Below, one piece after another: positions 1 through 6,650 of a stretch of 13,432 bases of DNA. The notes beneath the pieces are model-generated. The model was not told where the DNA came from. It ran no database searches and saw only the letters and a program-made list of their open reading frames with translations. Source of the stretch: an uncultured Collinsella sp. (lineage in GTDB: Bacteria > Actinomycetota > Coriobacteriia > Coriobacteriales > Coriobacteriaceae); assembly GCA_958453935.1 (NCBI GenBank), contig CAUDZT010000059.1, positions 1 to 13,432 of the forward strand, read 5' to 3'. Every line of letters starts with the position of its first letter. Positions within the stretch are counted from its first letter, which is position 1. Made by a program: the position numbers and the translations under genes.

Positions 1-95
1 GGTGCGGGAACGGCCTATTTGCTCAATGTGTTCGGCTGAGATCGGAAATCAACCCAACTGCCGCACCCCTTGAATATCAACTTCATCCGAACACC

Positions 96-133
96 TCCCA
101 TATTCATCCGTACATGTACGGATGAATATGGGA
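96..133. promoter_or_regulatory. Perfect 38-bp palindrome, probable operator
   Basis: The two halves are exact reverse complements over 19 bases each, centred between 114 and 115, with the core ATCCGTACATGTACGGAT. A further half-site copy, TTCATCCGAACA, lies at 82-93, one mismatch from TTCATCCGTACA at 103-114. A palindrome this long, 50 bases before a ribosome binding site (GGAGG at 176-180) and an ATG at 186, is typical of a repressor operator such as that of a TetR-like dimer. There is no U-run after it, so it does not look like a terminator. Which protein binds it cannot be told from the window. Confidence 0.6.
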
Positions 134-185
134 ATCCGATACCCTGAGGGCCGGGTCGGCCGGCCCCGGGAGATCGGAGGACGCC

Positions 186-272
186 ATGTCCGGAAAGAGC
201 GGGAAGGGCGCCGCGAGGGCGGTCCCGAGGGCCCACGGCAGGCGATCGGCGATTTCATGCAACTACGGCTGA
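186..272 (+). pseudogene. Orphan 28-codon ORF, possible 5' remnant of a lost gene
   Basis: An ATG at 186 follows a strong Shine-Dalgarno sequence (GGAGG, 176-180, 5-base spacing) and reads for 28 codons, rich in Arg, Ala, Gly and Ser, to a TGA at 270-272. The stop codon overlaps the 3' end of the convergent minus-strand gene. The leader has a palindromic operator and a good RBS but no full-length gene follows. GC content also drops sharply after about position 250, which would fit a recombination junction that removed the rest of the gene. It could instead be a genuine small basic peptide or chance. No family was recognised. Confidence 0.3.
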
Positions 273-700
273 AGTGTCTTTATGTGGTTCAGCGCACCCA
301 ACAGTACCGTTTGATTTCGCTCAAAGCATAAACGAAACCATGCATATATTCCCAAGGCAATCAGGCATGGCGTCACGAAAACCCCGGCAGCGATTGAATT
401 GTTGCCCGCCCATGCAGACAGACACCCTCCGACCGTAAGTGAGATGATCATGCTGATCACGCTGGGGGCCCAACTCGTATAATGCACCCCACTCACCGCC
501 TGTTCGACTATTTCGCATTTCTTTTTCAGGCTAATGTCCTCATCCACTTCACCAAGAGAAAAGTCCACTCCTGAAATTAAATCGAATAATTCAGCCTCGC
601 TGTATCCGCTTTTCTTGAATCTTTTAATGAAGAAACCTCCTGGTCCAGGACCATAGATAGGACGGTTTACACGAAACAGTTCCTTATAGACGATTTCCAT
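263..700 (-). CDS. Small two-helix membrane protein, function unknown
   Basis: This gene encodes 145 aa. A TTG codon six bases upstream (706) keeps the frame open, but the ribosome binding site AAGGAG (712-707) abuts it. The ATG at 700, with 6-base spacing and N-terminus MEIVYKEL, is therefore the likely start. Residues 1-75 are a charged soluble domain. Two hydrophobic segments follow at about residues 78-96 and 100-122, then a short cytoplasmic tail. The pattern is that of a small inner-membrane protein with a cytoplasmic N-terminal domain. Base composition is visibly more AT-rich than its neighbours, hinting at horizontal origin. No family was recognised. It stands about 87 bases downstream of the 277-aa gene on the same strand and could be cotranscribed. 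Confidence 0.7.
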   Translation of the reverse strand: MEIVYKELFRVNRPIYGPGPGGFFIKRFKKSGYSEAELFDLISGVDFSLGEVDEDISLKKKCEIVEQAVSGVHYTSWAPSVISMIISLTVGGCLSAWAGNNSIAAGVFVTPCLIALGIYAWFRLCFERNQTVLLGALNHIKTLQP

Positions 701-787
701 TGCCAACTCCTTAATGCACAGATTCCATTTGCGCTATCTTTCTACCATTCCGTCCGGACAGATTTTTGTCTGACCGCTAGCAACCAT

Positions 788-1621
788 TCACAAGGACATC
801 CCGTTCAGTAAATCCTCGTCAAATTGATCCTCGCGCTCCTCATACCCTCGCTCAAGTTTCTTCCCAAGCTCGGCAGCGCAGCGCTTCGTTTCCTTAGAAA
901 ACAGGTCATCGATAGCCCTGTCGATTCGCGTGCAAGTCTGCCGGTGCTCGTTCTTCCAGGGCAGGTTGAGTCCCAAACTCGCATCCCAATAGCCGCCGAG
1001 TTTGGCGTTGATCACTTCCTCGGGATACAGCACGTCGCGGCGAATCCCTTCGATCGCCTCGTCCTCGTCCATATCACAGGCTGTCTCGCCCTGCACGAGG
1101 CACTTGCGCAGCTCCTTTTGCGCCCGGATGCTGTTCAGCATGCGAACGCACACCACGGCCAAAAAGCGGTAGCGCTCGCACAGGTCCCACTCGCCGCCGA
1201 GCCATACGCGATAGCCCAGCATTTCGCTCGCGGACTCATCATCCATCAAGATCAATTCCCACGGACGTACTTTGGCAAGCACATCCTCACCTAGCATTTG
1301 AACGCCGCCGCGTGTAAAGATGCACGGCTCCACGTCGTAATAGCCAAAGCCGTGGCCTGCACCACGACGATTGATGACGTGCTTGGGCAGCAGGACGATA
1401 TTGTCGCTGGGCTCGGGGTCAACCTTGCGCAGCTTTTTGACCTTGCGGCGGGCGCGCTTTAAGCTGCGCTCGTTATCGACACGGCCGCGGCCGTCCGGCT
1501 TGCCGCCGTATCGCAGGGCAACCTCGCGCGCCAGGATCTTTGTGTCCGCAGCGCACAGCAGGTCGCTCACGGTGGGCAGGTCTTCCCACTCAATGCCGTC
1601 GACATCCCAAATCCTGCTCAT
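788..1621 (-). CDS. Unrecognised 277-aa charged protein downstream of clpP-like gene
   Basis: The frame is open from an ATG at 1687, but the best start is the ATG at 1621 (N-terminus MSRIWDVDGIEW). It follows AGAAAGAGG at 6-base spacing, whereas the upstream ATG has only a weak GCGGGG. The protein is soluble and highly charged, with no signal peptide or membrane segment. There is an Arg/Lys-rich stretch at about residues 45-68 (SLKRARRKVKKLRK) and a Trp-rich centre (VRPWELILMDD, VWLGGEWDLCERY). An acidic, coiled-coil-prone C-terminus follows. No family or catalytic motif was recognised. It begins 74 bases after the ClpP-like gene on the same strand, so cotranscription is likely and a role linked to that protease, such as adaptor or substrate, is conceivable but unproven. 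Confidence 0.7.
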   Translation of the reverse strand: MSRIWDVDGIEWEDLPTVSDLLCAADTKILAREVALRYGGKPDGRGRVDNERSLKRARRKVKKLRKVDPEPSDNIVLLPKHVINRRGAGHGFGYYDVEPCIFTRGGVQMLGEDVLAKVRPWELILMDDESASEMLGYRVWLGGEWDLCERYRFLAVVCVRMLNSIRAQKELRKCLVQGETACDMDEDEAIEGIRRDVLYPEEVINAKLGGYWDASLGLNLPWKNEHRQTCTRIDRAIDDLFSKETKRCAAELGKKLERGYEEREDQFDEDLLNGMSL

Positions 1622-1695
1622 GTTCAACCTCTTTCTGGCCGTTAAACTACGCGATCGTTCGCCCCGCTCTATATGCCCACAAGACATGAGCCCCG

Positions 1696-2298
1696 CTAGA
1701 GCGCCTTCTTACTCGGAGCAATCACCTCGTCCACCAGGCCTAGCTCCAGGGCGCGCTTGGCGTTGCACCAGCAGTCGCGCTCGGTGAGCTCGTGGAACTC
1801 CTGGGCGCTCAGGTTGCCATGCTCGGCCAGCAGCTCGTCCAGCTCGGCGCGCATGGCCGCCGTGTGCTGGGCCACGATCTCGATATCGGTCTGCTGCGCC
1901 ATGCCCGTGCCGCCCATCAACTGGTGGATGAGCACTTGCGTGTGGCGGTATACCTGGCGGTGGTCGCCGCAGGCCAAGATCACCGCGGCCATCGAGGCCA
2001 CGACGCCCTCGCCCACCGTGATCACGGGGCAGTCGAGCGACTGCATGGTGTCGATGAGCGCCAGCCCCGCCGTAACGCTACCGCCCGGGCTGTTGATGAT
2101 GAGGGTGATGGGCTCGGTGGCGCTCTGATGCTCCAACACCAGCATGGACTTAATAAGGCCATTGCAGGTCACATCGTTGACCTCGCCTTCCAGCAGCAGC
2201 ACGCGGCTGTTAAGCAGCTCACTTGCCATATCGACGGCGGCAACGCGACCGTCCTTGGACTTCTTGATAATGCTAGGCTCACGATACATAACGGACAT
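1696..2298 (-). CDS. clpP: ClpP-family ATP-dependent protease proteolytic subunit (variant)
   Basis: This 200-aa protein has the full ClpP fold signature and normal family length. The catalytic triad is visible: Ser102 in GVVASMAAVILACG, His125 in VLIHQLMGG, and Asp175 in TERDCWCNA. The oxyanion-region motif INSPGGSVTAGLALIDTM is present. ClpP forms tetradecameric barrels in the cytosol and degrades proteins threaded in by ClpX, ClpA or ClpC. The usual GMAAS around the nucleophile is GVVAS here, the usual F-M/F-L after ERD is C-W-C, and no clpX or tig gene is adjacent, so this is probably an accessory paralogue rather than the housekeeping copy. The ATG start is supported by GAAGGGA at 7-base spacing. 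A terminator-like hairpin separates it from the upstream ATPase gene, suggesting its own promoter. Confidence 0.9.
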   Translation of the reverse strand: MSVMYREPSIIKKSKDGRVAAVDMASELLNSRVLLLEGEVNDVTCNGLIKSMLVLEHQSATEPITLIINSPGGSVTAGLALIDTMQSLDCPVITVGEGVVASMAAVILACGDHRQVYRHTQVLIHQLMGGTGMAQQTDIEIVAQHTAAMRAELDELLAEHGNLSAQEFHELTERDCWCNAKRALELGLVDEVIAPSKKAL

Positions 2299-2344
2299 GG
2301 TAATTCCCTTCTAAACGGAATCGGTAAGGAGGCAAAAACTGGAC

Positions 2345-2375
2345 CGCACGGCTTACGGCTAACGGAAGCCGTGCG
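2345..2375 (-). terminator. Rho-independent-type terminator after VirD4-like gene
   Basis: A perfect 10-bp stem (CGCACGGCTT at 2345-2354 with AAGCCGTGCG at 2366-2375) encloses an 11-base loop. Read on the minus strand, the stem is followed after six bases by five T residues (2339-2335). It lies 38 bases after the stop of the VirD4-like gene and before the clpP-like gene, so it probably ends the two-gene transcript. Confidence 0.6.
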
Positions 2376-2413
2376 ACAAAACATGCAAGATGGGATACAC
2401 AAAGCTGCAGGGA

Positions 2414-3898
2414 CTAATCCCTTAGCCACTTAGCTGCATTGGGATGGTCGTTGCAAAAGTACTTCTTGGCGCGAAAGGGACGCATGCCGGTCACCTTAAC
2501 CAGGCAATCGGTGCGAGGCATAAGCCCAACCTCGCCTGGGGTCATCACGCAACCGCGCACATCTACGGCAGTGCGCTCGGCGCCCACGTACTTGGTGCCC
2601 AAAACCGACTCGCCGCACAGTTCGCTTATGTAGTTCTGCGTCGCGATGTTGCTGCCGCCACCCATATAGACCAAGCAATCGCAGTTATCGAGAATGGTAA
2701 GCGCCGTGGATTCGCCATACACGCCATCGAGCTGGCTCAGCGATTGCGCGCACATCAAAAAGCTAATGCCACGGCTGCGCACGGTTGCAATGCTGCGCTC
2801 AAAATCGGGGATGCGTCCCACATTGGGAAACTCATCGAGCACAAACTGCACGCGACGCTGCAAATGACCGCTGGGGCTGGCATCGGCACGGCGCTGGGCA
2901 AGGTTAAACAGCTGCTTAAGGGCAACGTTCGCAAGCCATGCATTGGCCGAATCGTTGTCGCTCACCTTAAGATCGATCACGCGCTTACCCTCGTCAATAC
3001 GATCAAGACGCATCTCGTCATTCTCAAAAACGCGCATGAGCTGAGGCGTCTTAAGCCGCGAGATAGTTGCATTAAGCGTGATCAGAATACTCTTAAGCGT
3101 CCTATCTGCCGCACCTCGAAAATCGCGATACTGCTCAACGCCGTACAGGTCTGCGTTCACAGCCCCATACTTATCGAGAAACTCCTTGGACTCCACCTCT
3201 TCTACAAGGTAGTCCAACGGGAACCGACCCTCGCCATCCCCCGTGACCTTGATGAGCGCCGCCAGCTTAAAGACGTTGTTCATCTTAAGGTAGCGGCGCG
3301 GAGCATTGGGGTCCTCGCCCGGCGCAAGAGTGCCGGCAAGACACTCCAGGAGATACAGGATTCCAACAATTGCTCGAAGCAGCAGATCGTTTGCGTTATC
3401 CCAGAACGGATCATACCTACGGCTACGACCGTCGGGATCGACCCCCTCCATGATTGCCGCCACTGTGGTGGGGATATCCTCGACATCCATCACGTAACGC
3501 AGAGGGTCGTATCCGGCCGACTGCTCGGGATTAACAGTATCGAGAACCGTTACCTCGTAGCCGTCCTCTTCAAAGCCTTTCCCCGTACGGCGCAGCAGCT
3601 CACCCTTGGTGTCTGTGACCACATAACAGCATTCATGGTGATTGAGCAGGTTGGGCAAAATGAAACTCGCCGTTTTGCCGCTGCCGGTACCTCCAAAGGC
3701 AAAGACATTGTTGGACACACTCGTCTCCCAATGCTTGTCGTCCTCGTAGAACGCCACCGTGGCACCCTGCGCCAGGATCACGTCGCGCTGCTCATCGCCG
3801 GACGACAGCGCCCGCATCTCCTCCTTAGTCGCCCACTTCTTGGTCTGATACTCCGTTTGCTGCGCGGCCTCGTAGCCGTACATCTTAATGACCGACAT
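2414..3898 (-). CDS. VirD4/TraG-family coupling-type ATPase lacking N-terminal membrane domain
   Basis: This 494-aa protein belongs to the VirD4/TraG branch of the FtsK/HerA P-loop ATPases and resembles the coupling proteins of Tn1549-type conjugative elements. Visible motifs are Walker A FGGTGSGKT (about residues 68-76), VVTDTKGELL, the FWDNANDLLLRA region, Walker B FVLDEF (about 352-357), then RSRGISFLMCAQSLSQL and CDCLVYMGGGSN. All look intact, so ATP-driven DNA or substrate translocation is plausible. Family members normally begin with two membrane helices and a longer lead before Walker A. Here only about 68 hydrophilic residues precede it, so the protein should be cytosolic. The frame is open to 3985, but the ATG at 3898 has the RBS AAAGGGG. 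The preceding gene ends 38 bases upstream, so they form an operon. No relaxase or type IV channel gene is in the window. Confidence 0.88.
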   Translation of the reverse strand: MSVIKMYGYEAAQQTEYQTKKWATKEEMRALSSGDEQRDVILAQGATVAFYEDDKHWETSVSNNVFAFGGTGSGKTASFILPNLLNHHECCYVVTDTKGELLRRTGKGFEEDGYEVTVLDTVNPEQSAGYDPLRYVMDVEDIPTTVAAIMEGVDPDGRSRRYDPFWDNANDLLLRAIVGILYLLECLAGTLAPGEDPNAPRRYLKMNNVFKLAALIKVTGDGEGRFPLDYLVEEVESKEFLDKYGAVNADLYGVEQYRDFRGAADRTLKSILITLNATISRLKTPQLMRVFENDEMRLDRIDEGKRVIDLKVSDNDSANAWLANVALKQLFNLAQRRADASPSGHLQRRVQFVLDEFPNVGRIPDFERSIATVRSRGISFLMCAQSLSQLDGVYGESTALTILDNCDCLVYMGGGSNIATQNYISELCGESVLGTKYVGAERTAVDVRGCVMTPGEVGLMPRTDCLVKVTGMRPFRAKKYFCNDHPNAAKWLRD

Positions 3899-3936
3899 GG
3901 CACGGCCCCTTTCTTGTCGATAGTTCTGCGTGGTTG

Positions 3937-4854
3937 CTAGGAAATACGGTCGAGGCCGGAGCCCTCCTTGAGGCTCGTCACACACGGCAACTTGACCGCA
4001 CCGTCAATCAGACGTTCGGTTTGCGCCACACAGCTCTCGCGCGCCGCGATTGAGACCGACCCGTCGCGCAGATATGCAAGCAACGCATCAATCATCAGCT
4101 TGTCGAGCAGGTCATACTCTTTGGCCTGAGCGAAGTTGAGGGTATAGCGGTCCTGGAGCTCCCGTACCTTAGTTGCCAAATCGATTTCCATCTTTTCCTC
4201 CATGCAATAAAAGTTCTGCCGATTGTCCGAAAGTGCCTCAAACGGGCGTTTGACGCATAGCTCAAAGTTGAAACGCGGACTGTCGTTATGCACGCGCTGT
4301 TGAATCACGCGGTAACGCTCGAAAAACATGACGGCATCGTCTTCGTCCGCCGTAAAACCACGCGATCCATCGCGGTGCACGTGGTCGCTTGGTCTTTTGA
4401 AATCGATGCTTCGCACAAAGCGAGACGGAATATATCCACCTTTTTCGGACGAGTACTTCATACCTGTCGTAACCTGCTCGAACATGCGCACACCGCTCGA
4501 CTTAAAGCGCGGATTGCTTCCGTGCTCGAACATGCCAATTACGACGGCCATGCAGCGCACGCAGTTATCGCGCTGGGGAAAATACAGCGACAGCAAAGCG
4601 AGCGTCGCCGCGGCCAAAAGCTCGCGGGCCTCGTGCACATCGTCCTTGTACTGCTCGGGCACCAGCCCGGGAATATCGGGCGAGTGCTTTTCCAGCACGC
4701 CGACAAGTGCCTTGGCCAAGCGCTCGGTATCCTGCTCACCGCAGTACGGATACGGAAACGGCATCTCTGCCTTCCCGTTCTTTTCGCATATGCTGCGGAG
4801 ATCTTCGTCGATCATATTGAGGAATACCTCATAGATGTCGTCTTCGTTCTTCAT
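3937..4854 (-). CDS. Unrecognised 305-aa protein, operon partner of the VirD4-like ATPase
   Basis: This 305-aa soluble protein has no signal peptide or membrane segment beyond one mildly hydrophobic helix (about residues 80-91, AAATLALLSLYF). It has several Cys residues (CVRCM at about 98-102) but no recognisable zinc-site pattern or catalytic motif. The N-terminus is acidic and the C-terminal third looks helical. The ATG at 4854 follows AGGAAG at 8-base spacing. It is the first gene of a two-gene operon, ending 38 bases before the VirD4-like ATPase, so it is probably that ATPase's functional partner. It may supply specificity, or take the place of the missing N-terminal domain, though neither is shown. 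It is divergent from the methyltransferase-like gene at 5145. No family was recognised. Confidence 0.75.
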   Translation of the reverse strand: MKNEDDIYEVFLNMIDEDLRSICEKNGKAEMPFPYPYCGEQDTERLAKALVGVLEKHSPDIPGLVPEQYKDDVHEARELLAAATLALLSLYFPQRDNCVRCMAVVIGMFEHGSNPRFKSSGVRMFEQVTTGMKYSSEKGGYIPSRFVRSIDFKRPSDHVHRDGSRGFTADEDDAVMFFERYRVIQQRVHNDSPRFNFELCVKRPFEALSDNRQNFYCMEEKMEIDLATKVRELQDRYTLNFAQAKEYDLLDKLMIDALLAYLRDGSVSIAARESCVAQTERLIDGAVKLPCVTSLKEGSGLDRIS

Positions 4855-4899
4855 GGATGCTTCTTCCTGTACGGTTGCGGATGTCTGTCGGTAAGTCTG

Positions 4900-4914
4900 T
4901 TCTAAGTTTTAGAA
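4900..4914. promoter_or_regulatory. Short inverted repeat in divergent promoter region
   Basis: TTCTAA (4900-4905) and TTAGAA (4909-4914) are exact inverted repeats separated by three bases. They lie 46 bases upstream of the ATG of the 305-aa gene, in the 290-bp region between two divergent transcription units. The position suits an operator or part of a minus-strand promoter. No convincing -35/-10 pair was found for the minus-strand operon. Confidence 0.3.
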
Positions 4915-5086
4915 TGGTCTGAGATATGGACGATGATTGTCGACCCAGCCTGCAGCTTCGTTACTGAAATCACCCTGCTTGATAGCGTGGTTTGTCTAAA
5001 AGCTGACTAGCGGTTGCATCAAGCAGTTGGTATTGAGTTGGTTTTGGATTGCTTCGAGGATAGCACAGTGCGTTGTTCTCGTCATT

Positions 5087-5114
5087 AGAAATTTTCAAAA
5101 TTTTCTGCTAATAT
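5087..5114 (+). promoter_or_regulatory. Extended -10 promoter and AT-rich repeat for the gene at 5145
   Basis: TGCTAATAT at 5106-5114 is an extended -10 element (TGN-TAATAT). It ends 30 bases before the ATG at 5145, in an otherwise unusually AT-rich patch. Immediately upstream, AAATTTTC occurs twice in near-tandem (5089-5096 and 5098-5105), and together they form an imperfect AT-rich dyad that could bind a regulator. The -35 candidate TTAGAA is weak, as expected for an extended -10 promoter. Confidence 0.45.
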
Positions 5115-5144
5115 ATAACCCACTAAGAAGAAAGGGCTCTATAC

Positions 5145-6581
5145 ATGCGTGAAACAACATCATTGCCACGTCTCACCGCCGCCGCCCTCTCGCGGGCGCT
5201 TAATCTGGAGCAGGGCAGCCGCCTGCTCACCGTCCGTCTGCCTGGCGCCATCAACTGCGAGGCGCTTCATGATTGTTTCAACCTGAACGGCAACGGCGTA
5301 CCCGATATTTGCGAGCTTGAACCCGGCAGGCAGGGCGCGGGCAATGGCGATGCGGCTCCGGTGTTTATCGACGCATCGGGGTATTACCGTACGGGCAAAC
5401 ACGACATCGAAAAAGAATGTATCGCCTTGATCGATTACCTTGAGCCCGGCTACCTCGATTTCTGTGACTGGGGTCCCTTTATTTGGTGTCTGTATGCGCT
5501 CGCCCTTTCGAATCGCACTCGCGCAGCCGTAGTGCTGCCCGCCGACCTACTCGATAAAGCCGAGCAGGCGCGCACGATTCTGATACGCGAAGGACTCATC
5601 GAGAGCGTCGTGTATTTGCCACTTTCTGAACCCAGGCCCTACATGACAAGCGCGCTTCTCATATTATCTTCAGGAAATCGCAGCGTTGCATTTCGCAGCG
5701 CAATCGAATCCGGGCCGCGTTTTCGATATGTGACAGAAACATCGTATTACTCAGATATCACCTTTGCTATCTCCCCCGACTGGGCCCGTATTGATACCAA
5801 TACGTCCAGATCAACGCCTATCGAAACGTCCACTTTTGCCACGCGTGAATTGCTGCTGCATCGCGCAGCCCTCTCAAAAGGCAAAATCAGCCTTATCAGC
5901 CTCACCCGAAACTACAGGGCTACGCTCGGTGACGCTTTTACGCGAGTAGCTCCATTTATGCCCCGCGAGAGCACCACATCGAACGACATTGATGCAATCG
6001 AGGTGCGACGCATCTCGTCTCAGGATTTTCAAGACGGCAACCTTCTACCCGCAGATGCTGTAGAAAGCGCAAATGGCTCGGATTCCAAAATCGTAAAGGT
6101 GAACCCCAGCGTTCTCGATCGCTACGAACTCCGCGCTGGAGATATCGTCATGCCGCGCATGCTGGGTCGCTACGGCGCGTCCAACCTGCTCGTCGTCAGC
6201 GCCGATGACGCGAAGCAGCACCTGGTTGCTTCGCATAACACCACCGTCATTCGTCCGTCATTCCAAACGATGACCGAAGAGGAGCGCGTGGTGTTTTCGG
6301 AGATAATCGTTGGATACCTTACAGAAAGCCATGGAGCGCAGCTGATTCAAGCATTAACCGAAGCAGCCAGCATCCGCGTCATCCGCCCTAACGACCTGTT
6401 CGAGATCGAAGTCCCGCCAGCGCTCGACCCGCGCACGCGCGAGTACAGCGAATCCATCAATCGCTTCGCCGAGGTCGTAGACGCAAAGAAACAAGCCGAG
6501 GCTGCCGTCGCCCAAGCCCAGCGCAACCTCGAAGTCGCAAAGAAGGCCGTCACTCAGGTGGTCGACCAGGCCTGCGAATAG
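5145..6581 (+). CDS. Degenerate N6-adenine methyltransferase / HsdS-like fusion protein
   Basis: This 478-aa protein appears to join two pieces of a type I restriction-modification enzyme. Residues about 20-180 resemble the later part of an HsdM-type methyltransferase domain: RAAVVLPADLLDKAEQARTILIREGLIESVVYLP, then TSALLILSSGN. No D/N-PP-Y/F catalytic tetrapeptide and no glycine-rich SAM loop can be seen. Residues about 285-435 resemble one HsdS target-recognition half: ISSQDFQDGNLLP, YELRAGDIVMPRMLGRYG, TTVIRP, IRPNDLFEIEVPP. A C-terminal helix (about 435-472) rich in Ala, Lys and Gln fits the conserved coiled coil of HsdS. The likely outcome is a DNA-recognition protein without methylation activity. 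No HsdR, active HsdM or second HsdS is in the window. The start is supported by GAAAGGG (5130-5136) at 8-base spacing. It converges on the AbiE operon. Confidence 0.6.
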   Translation: MRETTSLPRLTAAALSRALNLEQGSRLLTVRLPGAINCEALHDCFNLNGNGVPDICELEPGRQGAGNGDAAPVFIDASGYYRTGKHDIEKECIALIDYLEPGYLDFCDWGPFIWCLYALALSNRTRAAVVLPADLLDKAEQARTILIREGLIESVVYLPLSEPRPYMTSALLILSSGNRSVAFRSAIESGPRFRYVTETSYYSDITFAISPDWARIDTNTSRSTPIETSTFATRELLLHRAALSKGKISLISLTRNYRATLGDAFTRVAPFMPRESTTSNDIDAIEVRRISSQDFQDGNLLPADAVESANGSDSKIVKVNPSVLDRYELRAGDIVMPRMLGRYGASNLLVVSADDAKQHLVASHNTTVIRPSFQTMTEEERVVFSEIIVGYLTESHGAQLIQALTEAASIRVIRPNDLFEIEVPPALDPRTREYSESINRFAEVVDAKKQAEAAVAQAQRNLEVAKKAVTQVVDQACE

Positions 6582-6605
6582 AGCATAGACGGCAGCAACG
6601 TCTTA

Positions 6606-6638
6606 AGCCGGCGGCAGGAACTGGTCCTGCCGCCGGCT
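6606..6638. terminator. Strong hairpin between convergent genes
   Basis: A perfect 14-bp GC-rich stem (AGCCGGCGGCAGGA at 6606-6619 with TCCTGCCGCCGGCT at 6625-6638) has a 5-base loop. It sits between the ends of two convergent genes (6581 and 6651), the place for a shared bidirectional terminator. Neither side is followed by a T-run, so it is not a canonical intrinsic terminator and may act by stabilising 3' ends or with Rho. Confidence 0.6.
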
Positions 6639-6650
6639 AAACTATCTAGA

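Noticed and set aside
1..73. Tail of a plus-strand gene entering from the left edge
   Set aside because: Two frames can be read as short C-termini (one ending at 39, one with a CxxC motif ending at 73), but neither has enough length or a recognisable family to choose between them.
741..775. Terminator after the 277-aa gene
   Set aside because: GGACAGATTTTTGTCTGACC can fold only into a four-pair stem with a mismatch and flanking GC pairs, and no T-run follows on the minus strand.
2444..3940. Long plus-strand open frame of about 498 codons
   Set aside because: It lies fully antisense to the well-supported VirD4-like gene. It has His/Arg/Leu-rich composition typical of a GC-rich shadow frame, and no motif.
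2414..4854. Part of a complete conjugative transposon
   Set aside because: Apart from the VirD4-like ATPase there is no relaxase, VirB4, channel protein, integrase or oriT-like sequence visible in the window.
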